A DNA stretch of 47,500 nt. It comes from Cryptomeria japonica (Eukaryota > Streptophyta > Pinopsida > Cupressales > Cupressaceae). The stretch spans positions 190,001 through 237,500 of the forward strand of contig NW_026728907.1 of the NCBI RefSeq assembly GCF_030272615.1. Direction: 5' to 3'. Below are positions 1-8,960 of the stretch, in pieces (position 1 is the stretch's first letter; each line of letters opens with the position of its first letter). The notes under the pieces are model-generated. The model was not told the origin of the DNA. It did not search any database and was given only the letters and a program-made list of their open reading frames with translations. The translations under genes and the position numbers were made by a program.

Positions 1-443
1 GATAGCAATCGGGGTGTGTGATGCAGAAGAGATAGCAATCGAGGTGTGCGGTGGGAAGGGCCCAGCAGCCAGAATGCATGAAGCGACGGATGAAGCAGTG
101 ATGACAACCGGGCTGTGAGGAGAGGAGGGATGCAGCCAAGAAAGCAATCAGGGCTCGAGGCAAGGGATGCATCAAGGATAGCAATCATGTTGTGAGGCGA
201 GATTCCAAAGGCTAAACGTGAGAGGCTGCAGGGTCGACTCAGAGAGGTCTATGCATGTGAGAGGCTGAAAGCAAGGTCGACTCGGAGCGGTCTATGCATC
301 GGGCGCGCTTGGGGCGACTACCAGTGCCAACCCCTTATCCCGCGACGCGTCCGACAAAGAGAACGTTCCAAGGCGGCAGAGGAGGTTACCAGCCGAAGGA
401 TGCAGTAGCAATAACAGGTATAGTTCCGCGGCGGCCGAGAAGA
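1..443. repeat. Degenerate left part of the 188-bp tandem array
   Basis: Pieces of the 188-bp unit can be recognised (GATAGCAATCGGGGTGTG at 1; GCGCGCTTGGGGCGACTACC near 303; CCCCTTATCCCGCGACGCGT near 332), but spacing is irregular and many substitutions and small rearrangements are present. This is the usual look of the edge of a tandem array, where homogenisation is weak. No open frame or RNA gene is recognised here. Confidence 0.85.
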
Positions 444-3400
444 CTCACCGCATAGGAATCGGGATGCGAGGCGAGGGATGCGGCGGGAAGGCCCCGACGG
501 CTAAACGGAAGAGGCTGCAGGGCCGCCTCGGAATGGTCCAAGCATCGGATGCGATTGGGACGACTACCAGTGCCAACCCCTTATCCCGCGATGCGTCCGA
601 TACACAGATAGTTCCAAGGCGGCCGAGGAGCCTCACCGCATATCAATCGGGGTGCGAGGCGAGGGATGGGGCGGGAAGGCCCCAACGGCTAGACGGAAGA
701 GGCTTCAGGGCCACCTCGGAATGGTCCAAGCATCGGACGCGCTTGGGGCGACTGCCAGTGCCAACCCCTTATCCCGCGATGCGTCCGATACACAGATGGT
801 TCCAAGGCGGCCGAGGAGCCTCACCGCATAGCAATCGGGGGTGCGAGGCGAGGGATGGGGCGGGAAGGCCCCAACGGCTAGACGGAAGAGGCTTCAGGGC
901 CGCCTAGGAATGGTCCAAGCATCGGACACGCTTGGGGCGACTACCAGTGACAGCCCCCTATCCCGCGATGCGTCCGATACGAAGATGGTTCCAAGGCGGC
1001 CGAGGAGCCTCACCGCATAGCAATCGGGGTGCGAGGTGGGGGATGCGGCGAGATGGCCCCAACGGCTAGACGGAAGAGGCCACAGGGCCGCGTCGGAATA
1101 GTCCAAGCATCGGACGCGCTTGGGGCGACTACCAGTGACAACCCCTTATCCCGCGATGCGTCCGATACGAAGATAGTTCCAAGGCGGCCGAGGAGCCTCA
1201 CCGCATAGCAATCGGGGTGCGAGGTGGGGGATGCGGCGAGATGGCCCCAACGGCTAGACGGAAGAGGCTGCAGGGCCGCCTCGGAATAGTCCAAGCATCG
1301 GACGCGCTTGGGGCCACTACCAGTGACAACCCCTTATCCCGCAATGCGTCCGATACGAAGATAGTTCCAAGGCGGCCGAAGAGCCTCACCGCATAGCAAT
1401 CGGGGTGCGAGGTGGGGGATGCGGCGAGATGGCCCCAACGGCTAGACGGAAGAGGCCACAGGGCCGCCTCGGAATAGTCCAAGCATCGGACGCGCTTGGG
1501 GCGACTACCAGTGACAACCCCTTATCCCGCGATGCGTCCGATACGAAGATAGTTCCCAGGCGGCCGAGGAGCCTCACCGCATAGCAATCGGGGTGCGAGG
1601 CGAGGGATGCGGCGAGATGGCCCCAAAGGCTAGACGGAAGAGGCTGCAGGGCTGCCTCGGAATAGTCCAAGCATCGGACGCGCTTGGGGCGACTACCACT
1701 GCCAACCCCTTATCCCGCGATGCGTCCGATACACAGATAGTTCCGAGGCGGCCGAGGAGGTGGGGGATGCAGCGAGATGGCCCCAACGGCTAGACGGAAG
1801 AGGCTGCAGGGCCGCCTCGGAATAGTCCAAGCATCGGACGCGCTTGGGGCGACTACCAGTGACAACCCCTTATCCCGCGATGCGTCCGATACACAGATAG
1901 TTCCGAGGCGGCCAAGGAGCCTCACCGCATAGCAATCGTGGTGCGAGGTGGGGGATGCGGCGAGATGGCCCCAACGGCTAGACGGAAGAGGCTGCAGGGC
2001 CGCCTCGGAATGGTCCAAGCATCGGATGCGCTTGGGGCGACTACCACTGCCAACCCCTTATCCCGCGATGCGTCCGATACACAGATAGTTCCAAGGCGGC
2101 CGAGGAGCCTCACAGCATAGCAATCAGGGTGCGAGGCGAGGGATGCGGCGAGAAAGCCCCAACGGCTAGAGGGAAGAGGCTTCAGGTCCGCCTCGGAATG
2201 GTCCAAGCATCGGACGCGCTTGGGGCGACTACCAGTGACAACCCCTTATCCCGCGACGCGTCCGATACACAGATAGTTCCAAGGCGGCCGAGGAGCCTCA
2301 CCGCATAGCAATCGGGGTGCGAGGCGAGGGATGCGGCGAGAAGGACCCAACGGCTACACGGAAGAGGCTTCGGGGCCGCCTCGGAATGGTCCAAGCATCG
2401 GACGCGCTTGGGGCGACTACCAGTGACAACCCCTTATCCCGCGACGCGTCCGATACACAGATAGTTCCAAGGCGGCCGAGGAGCCTCACCGCATAGCAAT
2501 CGGGGTGCGAGGCGAGGGATGCGGCGAGAAGGACCCAACGGCTACACGGAAGAGGCTTCGGGGCCGCCTCGGAATGGTCCAAGCATCGGACGCGCTTGGG
2601 GCGACTACCAGTGACAACCCCTTATCCCGCGACGCGTCCGATACACAGATAGTTCCAAGGCGGCCGAGGAGCCTCACCGCATAGCAATCGGGGTGCGAGG
2701 CGAGGGATGCGGCGAGAAGGACCCAACGGCTAGACGGAAGAGGCTTCGGGTCCGCCTCGGAATGGTCCAAGCATCGGACGCGCTTGGGGCGACTACCAGT
2801 GACAACCCCTTATCCCGCGACGCGTCCGATACACAGATAGTTCCAAGGCGGCCGAGGAGCCTCACCGCATAGCAATCGGGGTGCGAGGCGAGGGATGCGG
2901 CGAGAAGGACCCAACGGCTAGACGGAAGAGGCTTCGGGTCCGCCTCGGAATGGTCCAAGCATCGGACGCGCTTGGGGCGACTACCAGTGACAACCCCTTA
3001 TCCCGCGACGCGTCCGATACACAGATAGTTCCAAGGCGGCCGAGGAGCCTCACCGCATAGCAATCGGGGTGCGAGGCGAGGGATGCGGCGAGAAGGACCC
3101 AACGGCTAGACGGAAGAGGCTTCGGGTCCGCCTCGGAATGGTCCAAGCATCGGACGCGCTTGGGGCGACTACCAGTGACAACCCCTTATCCCGCGACGCG
3201 TCCGATACACAGATAGTTCCGAGGCGGCCGAGGAGCCTCACCGCATAGCAATCGGGGTGCGAGGCGAAGGATGCGGCGAGAAGGACCCAACGGCTAGACG
3301 GAAGAGGCTTCGGGTCCGCCTCGGAATGGTCTAAGCATCGGACGCGCTTGGGGCGACTACCAGTGACAACCCCTTATCCCGCGACGCGTCCGATACACAG

Positions 3401-4384
3401 ATAGTTCCAAGGCGGCCGAGGAGCCTCACCGCATAGCAATCGGGGTGCGAGGCGAGGGATGCGGCGAGAAGGACCCAACGGCTAGACGGAAGAGGCTTCA
3501 GGGCCGCCTCGGAATGGTCCAAGCATCGAACGCGCTTGGGGCGACTACCAGTGACAACCCCTTATCCCGCGACGCGTCCGATACACAGATAGTTCCGAGG
3601 CGGCCGAGGAGCCTCACCGCATAGCAATCGGGGTGCGAGGCGAGGGATGCGGCGAGAAGGACCCAACGGCTAGACGGAAGAGGCTTCAGGGCCACCTCGG
3701 AATGGTCCAAGCATCGGACGCGCTTGGGGCGACTACCAGTGACAACCCCTTATCCCGCGACGCGTCCGATACACAGATAGTTCCGAGGCGGCCGAGGAGC
3801 CTCACCGCATAGCAATCGGGGTGCGAGGCGAGGGATGCGGCGAGAAGGACCCAACGGCTAGACGGAAGAGGCTTCAGGGCCGCCTCGGAATGGTCCAAGC
3901 ATCGGACGCGCTTGGGGCGACTACCAATGACAACCCCTTATCCCGCGACGCGTCCGATACACAGATAGTTCCGAGGCGGCCGAGGAGCCTCACCGCATAG
4001 CAATCGGGGTGCGAGGCGAGGGATGCGGCGAGAAGGACCCAACGGCTAGACGGAAGAGGCTTCAGGGCCGCCTCGGAATGGTCCAAGCATCGGACGCGCT
4101 TGGGGCGACTACCAGTGACAACCCCTTATCCCGCGACGCGTCCGATACACAGATAGTTCCGAGGCGGCCGAGGAGCCTCACCGCATAGCAATCGGGGTGC
4201 GAGGCGAGGGATGCGGCGAGAAGGACCCAACGGCTAGACGGAAGAGGCTTCAGGGCCGCCTCGGAATGGTCCAAGCATCGGACGCGCTTGGGGCGACTAC
4301 CGTTGCCAACCCCTTATCCCGCGATGCGTCTGATACACAGATAGTTCCGAGGCGGCCGAGGAGCCTCACCGCATAGCAATCGGG
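444..4384. repeat. 188-bp tandem repeat array (about 21 copies)
   Basis: Copies begin with CTCACCGCATAGCAATCGGG at 444, 632, 820, 1009, 1197, 1385, 1573 and then about every 188 bp to 4366. Each contains CCAAGCATCGGACGCGCTTG, GACTACCAGTGACAACCCC and CGATACACAGATAGTTCC in fixed order. One copy (near 1757-1760) lacks the first ~25 bp of the unit. Diagnostic differences group copies into blocks: CTGCAGGGCCGCCTC on the left, CTTCGGGTCCGCCTC in the middle (about 2671-3330), CTTCAGGGCCGCCTC on the right (3480-4260). If the minus-strand Pol I promoters to the right are real, this array is either transcribed 5' external spacer or lies between spacer promoters and the gene promoter. Both strands carry open frames of 60-100 codons at 188-bp intervals; they simply repeat with the array. 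Confidence 0.97.
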
Positions 4385-4631
4385 TTGCGAGGCAGATTAT
4401 TGGGAAGGGAACCCCCTGGGATGCGGCTCAAGCAGTGCCCAAAGGGACTGGAATGCGGAATCACATCGAGAGACCCAAATGCTATACGAGGGCTCAAATC
4501 GAATTATCGATTTGGCCACGACATGGACGCATCGGAACGACTACCTTTGCCGAACCACTCGCAATTGCATCCATACCGAAACCAATAGACATTTCCGTTA
4601 GAGCCCTCGCATAGCATTCGGGAATCTCGCA
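4385..4631. other. Transition from 188-bp array to promoter-bearing repeats
   Basis: The 188-bp periodicity stops after GCATAGCAATCGGG (4374-4386). From about 4470 the sequence (GAGACCCAAATGCTATACGA) is the start of the first of three longer repeats that recur near 4949 and 5390. A faint echo of the 188-bp unit (GACTACC followed by TGCC, and GCATAGCATTCGGGA) persists, so the two families may share an ancestor. No gene is seen. Confidence 0.6.
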
Positions 4632-4721
4632 TGCCCCTCTAAATCGACCAATGCTGGCGCTCAATGAAAATCCGAGCGCTACCACCGTTCGAGCGCCAGC
4701 ATTGGTCGAGTTAGAGGGGCA
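4632..4721. repeat. Near-perfect inverted repeat (31-bp arms, 28-nt loop)
   Basis: Left arm 4632-4662 and right arm 4691-4721 are reverse complements with one mismatch. The centre of the right arm reads GAGCGCCAGCATTGGTCGAG. It lies about 30 bp from the TATATAAG core at 4753, on the side that would be transcribed first from the minus-strand promoter. An RNA from that start would fold into a long hairpin within its first ~130 nt. Confidence 0.93.
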
Positions 4722-4748
4722 CGGGGGAGAATGCTCCAGTCAACACCT

Positions 4749-4775
4749 CCCCTATATAAGTTATTTGTCCGATTC
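4749..4775 (-). promoter_or_regulatory. Putative RNA polymerase I promoter core, copy 1
   Basis: Minus strand reads TATATAGGGG preceded by GAATCGGACAAATAACT. Plant Pol I start sites have a consensus close to TATATA(R)GGGG, with initiation at or next to the G run, and this matches closely. On the + strand TATATAAG is followed by TTATTTG with no G run, so the minus strand is the better reading. All 13 copies in the window share about 27 bp, while the sequence around them belongs to three different repeat families. That conservation is the main evidence for function. This is the leftmost copy and so the nearest to the expected 18S gene; it could be the gene promoter, or another may lie beyond the window. 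A chance TATA box for Pol II is the alternative. Confidence 0.55.
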
Positions 4776-5120
4776 TCGCACAACCGTAGTCTGCCTCGTC
4801 GAATCAAACAACGGTCCCAGATTCCGACTTCCGTTCCGTAGAGACCCAAAAGCTAGATGGAGGCTCGCAAGAAAGAGAGTCGGCGCATAGCAATCGGGTT
4901 TCTCGAACGTTTAGGGACCGAGCTCACTTGCGGATAGGGCAAAATCCGCCAAGCAACCCAAAAGCTAGACGGGGGCTCGAATCGAATCGCCTAGGCGGCC
5001 ACAACAACGACGTGTTGGATCGACTACCAGTGCCAAACCATTCAGCAAGACTAGTCTGTGTCGAGGCCGGATAGAGATTCTCAGAGAGCGCCCGCATAGC
5101 ATTTAGGAGACCTGCCGCGT

Positions 5121-5206
5121 CCCTCACACTCGACAAATGGTGGTGCACGTTTATAAATCCGAGCGATCCCAACCCTTTCAAGCACCAACATCGGTCGAGA
5201 TAGAGG
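5121..5206. repeat. Degenerate inverted repeat, second copy
   Basis: Left arm about 5121-5146 (ACTCGACAAATGGTGGTGC) pairs imperfectly with right arm about 5182-5206 (GCACCAACATCGGTCGAGAT). Position and arm spacing match the inverted repeat at 4632-4721, although both arms have diverged. Confidence 0.7.
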
Positions 5207-5238
5207 GGCACGGAGGGGGCTGCGTGAGACAACACAGT

Positions 5239-5265
5239 CCCCTATATAAGTTATTTGTCCGATTC
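5239..5265 (-). promoter_or_regulatory. Putative Pol I promoter core, copy 2
   Basis: Same TATATAGGGG core and GAATCGGACAAATAACT upstream element, 490 bp from copy 1. The base after the G run differs (GGGGACTGTG instead of GGGGAGGTGT), so initially transcribed bases are less conserved here. Confidence 0.5.
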
Positions 5266-5560
5266 TCACACATCCGAAGAATGGTCATCAAATCGGACAA
5301 CAGCCCAAACTTCCGACTTCCGTCCCAGAAAGCCCAAGAGCTATCTAAAACGTTCATGGCCGGAACTCGATCGCGGCTATACCAGTCCGCCAAGCAACCC
5401 AAAAGCTAGACTGGAGCTCTAGTCGAATCACCTCTGTGGCCATTGCAAGGACGTGTTGGAGCGACTACCATTGCCGAACCATTCCGCAGGTCGAGTCCAT
5501 ACCAAGGCCGCATAGAGATTCACGATGAGCTCCTGCATAGCAATCAGGAGACTTGCCGTG

Positions 5561-5645
5561 TCCATCACAATCGATAAATCCTGGTGCAAGATTTTTGCAT
5601 CCGAGCGCTCCAACCAGTCGAGCACCAGCATCAATCGACATAAAC
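5561..5645. repeat. Degenerate inverted repeat, third copy
   Basis: Left arm about 5561-5588 (AATCGATAAATCCTGGTGC) pairs with right arm about 5621-5645 (GCACCAGCATCAATCGAC). Several substitutions appear in both arms relative to the copy at 4632, and most pairing is kept. Confidence 0.65.
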
Positions 5646-5679
5646 GGGCACGGGGGGAGGATGCTCGAGAACACTACCT

Positions 5680-5706
5680 CCCCTATATAAGTTATTTGTC
5701 CGATTC
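5680..5706 (-). promoter_or_regulatory. Putative Pol I promoter core, copy 3
   Basis: Identical 27-bp core, 441 bp from copy 2, at the end of long repeat family 1. Confidence 0.52.
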
Positions 5707-5760
5707 TCAAGCAGCCGAAGTCTGGTCATCGAATCGGGTCAAAGACCACAACTTCCGACT

Positions 5761-6126
5761 TTACCCACAATGCAAGTCATCGAATCGAACATCGGCCCCC
5801 GAGTCGGACTCCATGCGTATGTCAGGTCATCGGACCCAAATTCCGCCTTCCTGCGCATGGCGGGCCATCAATATCAACTCGGTCATCGGACCCAAACTCC
5901 GCCTTTTTGCGTATGGCACGCCTTCAAATCGGTCATCGGACCCAAATTCCGCCTTCCTGTGCATGGCGGGCCATCAACATCAACTCGGTCATCGGACCCA
6001 AATTCCGCCTTTCTGCGCATGGCACGCCATCAACTCGGTCATCGGACCCAAATTCCGCCTTCCTGCGCATGGCAGGTCATCGGACACAAATTCAGACCTC
6101 GCCAATATGCCTACGTATCGAATCGG
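5761..6126. repeat. Irregular short tandem repeat (GGTCATCGGACCCAAATTCC)
   Basis: The phrase TCATCGGACCCAAATTCCGCC recurs about seven times, mostly linked by CTGCGCATGGC-type spacers of variable length. The phrase also opens every 311-bp repeat to the right (CATCGGACCCAACTTCCGAC at 6128), so this is probably a locally expanded fragment of that family. Open frames through it come from the repeats. Confidence 0.85.
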
Positions 6127-6224
6127 TCATCGGACCCAACTTCCGACTTCATCCATACTGTAGGGTCTTTGAGGTTGGCGCGGTGCGCTCAACCCAGGGA
6201 GTCGACCCATCGAAGCATACACCT

Positions 6225-6251
6225 CCCCTATATAAGCTATTTGTCCGATTC
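6225..6251 (-). promoter_or_regulatory. Putative Pol I promoter core, copy 4
   Basis: First promoter core of the 311-bp family. Minus strand reads GAATCGGACAAATAGCT then TATATAGGGGAGGTGT. Confidence 0.52.
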
Positions 6252-6535
6252 CCACACCTGTGTAGTTTGCACCTCTGACCAGGACATCGACCCCAACTTC
6301 CGAACTCGACTGCAACGACGGCACCAGCGCCTTGGTGCGCACCTTGCGACGCACAGTCCCAACATTCGCCTTCCTGCACATGGCAGGTCATCGGACCCAA
6401 ATTCCGACCTCGCGAGTATGCCTACATATCGAATCGGTCATCGGACCCAACTTCCGACTTCATCCATACCGTAGGGTCTTTGAGGTTGGCGCGGTGCGCT
6501 CAACCCGGGGAGTCGACCCAACGAAGCATACACCT

Positions 6536-6562
6536 CCCCTATATAAGCTATTTGTCCGATTC
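6536..6562 (-). promoter_or_regulatory. Putative Pol I promoter core, copy 5
   Basis: 311 bp from copy 4 and identical over the core. Confidence 0.52.
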
Positions 6563-6846
6563 CCACACCTGTGTAGTTTGCACCTCCGATCAAGACATCG
6601 ACCCCAACTTCCGAACTCGCCTCCAACGACCGAACCAGCGCCTTGGTGCGCACCTTGCAACGCACAGTGCCAACATTCGCCTTCCTGCACGTGGCAGGTC
6701 ATCGGACCCAAATTCCGACCTCGCGAGTATGCCTACATATCGAATCGGTCATCGGACCCAACTTCCGACTTCATCCATACCGTAGGGTCTTTGAGGTTGG
6801 CGCGGTGCGCTCAACCCGGGGAGTCGACCCAACGAAGCATACACCT

Positions 6847-6873
6847 CCCCTATATAAGCTATTTGTCCGATTC
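6847..6873 (-). promoter_or_regulatory. Putative Pol I promoter core, copy 6
   Basis: 311 bp from copy 5 and identical over the core. Confidence 0.52.
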
Positions 6874-7157
6874 CCACACCTGTGTAGCTTGCACCTCCGA
6901 TCAGGACATCGACCCCAACTTCCGAACTCGACTAAAAAGACCGCACCAGCGCCTTGGTGTGCACCTTGCAACGCACAGTGTCAACATTCGCCTTCCTGCA
7001 CATGGCAGGTCATCGGACCCAAATTCCGACCTCATGAGCATACCTACTAATCGAATTGGTCATCGGACCCAACTTCCGACTTCATCCATACCGTAGGGTC
7101 TTTGAGGTTGGCGCGGTGCGCTCAACCTGGGGAGTCGACCCATCGAAGCATACACCT

Positions 7158-7184
7158 CCCCTATATAAGCTATTTGTCCGATTC
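7158..7184 (-). promoter_or_regulatory. Putative Pol I promoter core, copy 7
   Basis: 311 bp from copy 6. The flank just upstream on the minus strand carries a small change (GTCGGAATCGG). The next core to the right is 869 bp away because the minisatellite lies between. Confidence 0.52.
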
Positions 7185-7274
7185 CGACACCTGTGTAGTT
7201 TGCACCTCCGCTCAGGACATCGACCCCAACTTCCGAACTCGCCTGCAACGACCGAACCAGCGCCTTGGTGCGCA

Positions 7275-7895
7275 CCAAAAGTGCGCACTTTTGGAGGGCA
7301 CTTTTGTGCGCTCCAAAGGTGCGCACTTTTGGAGGGCACTTTTCTGCGCTCCAAAGGTGCGCACTTTTGGAGGGCACTTTTTGGAGGGCACTTTTCTGCG
7401 CTCCAAAGGTGCGCACTTTTGGAGGGCACTTTTTGGAGGGCACTTTTCTGCGCTCCAAAGGTGCGCACTTTTGGAGGGCACTTTTTGGAGGGCACTTTTC
7501 TGCGCTCCAAAGGTGCGCACTTTTGGAGGGCACTTTTTGGAGGGCACTTTTCTGCGCTCCAAAGGTGCGCACTTTTGGAGGGCACTTTTTGGAGGGCACT
7601 TTTCTGCGCTCCAAAGGTGCGCACTTTTGGAGGGCACTTTTCTGCGCTCCAAAGGTGCGCACTTTTGGAGGGCACTTTTTGGAGGGCACTTTTCTGCGCT
7701 CCAAAGGTGCGCACTTTTGGAGGGCACTTTTTGGAGGGCACTTTTCTGCGCTCCAAAGGTGCGCACTTTTGGAGGGCACTTTTTGGAGGGCACTTTTCTG
7801 CGCTCCAAAGGTGCGCACTTTTGGAGGGCACTTTTGTGCACTCCAAAGGTGCGCACTTTTGGAGGGCACTTTTCCTGTGCTCCAAAGGTGCACAC
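7275..7895. repeat. 52/38-bp minisatellite built of imperfect palindromes
   Basis: CTCCAAAGGTGCGCAC starts at 7311, 7349, 7401, 7453, 7505, 7557, 7609, 7647, 7699, 7751, 7803 and 7841, giving steps of 52 bp or 38 bp. The short form lacks one GGAGGGCACTTTTT segment. Each step holds CTCCAAAGGTGCGCAC followed by TTTTGGAG, a 24-nt near-perfect palindrome around TGCGCA. The array interrupts a 311-bp repeat at its GGTGCGCACC motif. Frames are open for 210-340 codons on both strands here only because no unit contains a stop in those phases. Confidence 0.96.
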
Positions 7896-8026
7896 CTAGG
7901 TGAGCACCTTCGACCACACCTTGTAGCACACCAAACTCTGACTTTCGACTTCATCCGCAATGCAGGGTCTTTGAGGTTGGCGCAATGCGCACAACCAGGG
8001 GAGTCGACCCATCAAACCCAACACCT

Positions 8027-8053
8027 CCCCTATATAAGCTATTTGTCTGATTC
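8027..8053 (-). promoter_or_regulatory. Putative Pol I promoter core, copy 8
   Basis: First core of the 157-bp family. Upstream element on the minus strand is GAATCAGACAAATAGCT (one transition from the 311-bp family). Confidence 0.52.
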
Positions 8054-8183
8054 TCATACATGCGTAGCCTGCAGGAGCAATTAGGACATCGACCCCAACT
8101 TTCGGCTTCTAAACGAAAACAAGGTCTTTGAGGTTGGTGTAATGCGAACAACTAGGGGAGTCAACCCATCAAACCCAACACCT

Positions 8184-8210
8184 CCCCTATATAAGCTATT
8201 TGTCTGATTC
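8184..8210 (-). promoter_or_regulatory. Putative Pol I promoter core, copy 9
   Basis: 157 bp from copy 8 and identical to it over the core. Confidence 0.52.
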
Positions 8211-8340
8211 TCATACATGTGTAGTCTACAGGAGCAATTAGGACATCGACCCCAACTTTTGACTTCTTAACGAAAACAAGGTCTTTGAGGTTGACGTAAT
8301 GCGCACAACCAGGGGAGTCGACCCATCAAACCCAACACCT

Positions 8341-8367
8341 CCCCTATATAAGCTATTTGTCCGATTC
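8341..8367 (-). promoter_or_regulatory. Putative Pol I promoter core, copy 10
   Basis: 157 bp from copy 9. Upstream element is the GAATCGGACAAATAGCT form. Confidence 0.52.
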
Positions 8368-8497
8368 TCATACATGTGTAGCCTGCAGGAGCCATTAGGA
8401 CATTGACCCCAACTTTTGACTTCTTAACGAAAACAAGGTCTTTGAGGTTGGCGTAATGCGCACAACCAAGGGAGTTGACCCATCAAACCCAACACCT

Positions 8498-8524
8498 CCC
8501 CTATATAAGCTATTTGTCTGATTC
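8498..8524 (-). promoter_or_regulatory. Putative Pol I promoter core, copy 11
   Basis: 157 bp from copy 10. Upstream element is the GAATCAGACAAATAGCT form. Confidence 0.52.
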
Positions 8525-8717
8525 TCATACATGTGTAGCCTGCAACAACGATTAGGACATCCACCCCAACTTCTGAATTCGTCTGCGTTGACCGCACCAA
8601 AGGTGCACGCCTTGGTGCTCACCAAAATCCGACTTCCGACTTCTTCTGCTATGCGGGGTCTTTGAGGTTGGCGCAGTGCGCACAACCAGGGGAGTCAACC
8701 CACCGAATGCAACACCT

Positions 8718-8744
8718 CCCCTATATAAGCTATTTGTCTGATTC
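8718..8744 (-). promoter_or_regulatory. Putative Pol I promoter core, copy 12
   Basis: 220 bp from copy 11, the one irregular step of the 157-bp ladder. Confidence 0.52.
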
Positions 8745-8874
8745 TCATACATGCGTAGACTGCAGCAATGATTAGGACATCCACCCCAACTTTTGACTTC
8801 TTAAACAAGACAGGGTCTTTGAAGTTGGTGCAGTGCACACAACCAGGGGAGTCGACCCATCAAACGCAACACCT

Positions 8875-8902
8875 CCCCTATATAAAGCTATTTGTCCGAT
8901 TC
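8875..8902 (-). promoter_or_regulatory. Putative Pol I promoter core, copy 13 (altered spacing)
   Basis: Rightmost copy. One extra A (TATATAAAGC on the + strand) moves the upstream element 1 bp away from TATATAGGGG, so this copy may be weaker. It is 2.7 kb from the first 5S gene, which points the other way. Confidence 0.45.
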
Positions 8903-8960
8903 TCATACGTGTAGTCTGCAGCAGCGATTAGGACATCGACCCCAACTTCCGAATTCGTTT

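Larger units (their letters stand above)
4470..5760. repeat. Long repeat family 1 (about 441-490 bp, three divergent copies)
   Basis: Three diverged copies start near 4470, 4949 and 5390 (AACCCAAAAGCTAGAC in the second and third). Each contains, in order, GGCCAC, GACTACC, a GCATAGCA segment, an inverted repeat, and the TATATAAG core at 4753, 5243 and 5684 (spacings 490 and 441 bp). The copies are clearly less alike than copies of the neighbouring 311-bp and 157-bp families, so this is an older array. The TATATAAG core is the best conserved part. Confidence 0.85.
6127..7275. repeat. 311-bp tandem repeat array (about 3.7 copies)
   Basis: Copies start near 6127, 6438, 6749 and 7060, each beginning GGTCATCGGACCCAACTTCC. 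Each carries CATACCGTAGGGTCTTTGAG, GGAGTCGACCCA and one TATATAAG core. Identity between copies is very high. The last copy is interrupted at CGCCTTGGTGCGCACC (7261-7276), where the 52/38-bp minisatellite begins. Confidence 0.95.
7896..8960. repeat. 157-bp tandem repeat array with promoter cores
   Basis: GGTCTTTGAGGTTGGCGCA-type starts occur near 7965, 8122, 8279, 8436, 8656 and 8813. Each copy carries AGGGGAGTCGACCCATC, the CCCCTATATAAG core and TAGGACATCGACCCCAAC. Most steps are 157 bp. One is 220 bp because an extra ~63 bp with GCACCAAAGGTGCACGCC (8597-8614) is retained. The unit is about half of the 311-bp unit and aligns with its promoter half, so the families are related. Confidence 0.95.

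Noticed and set aside
445-4274. Series of 60-102-codon open frames every 188 bp
   Set aside because: They are translations of the tandem repeat, present on both strands with the same period; nothing suggests coding selection.
7275-7895. CRISPR-like array
   Set aside because: Repeats are contiguous with no unique spacers, and the context is plant rDNA spacer.
7056-8084. Open frames of 210-340 codons through the 52/38-bp minisatellite
   Set aside because: Frames overlap on both strands and translate the same short repeat in different phases.
4753-8887. TATATAAG read as Pol II TATA boxes on the + strand
   Set aside because: No coding sequence follows on the + strand, and the conserved G run and upstream element make a Pol I core on the minus strand the better explanation. 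Pol II use is not excluded.
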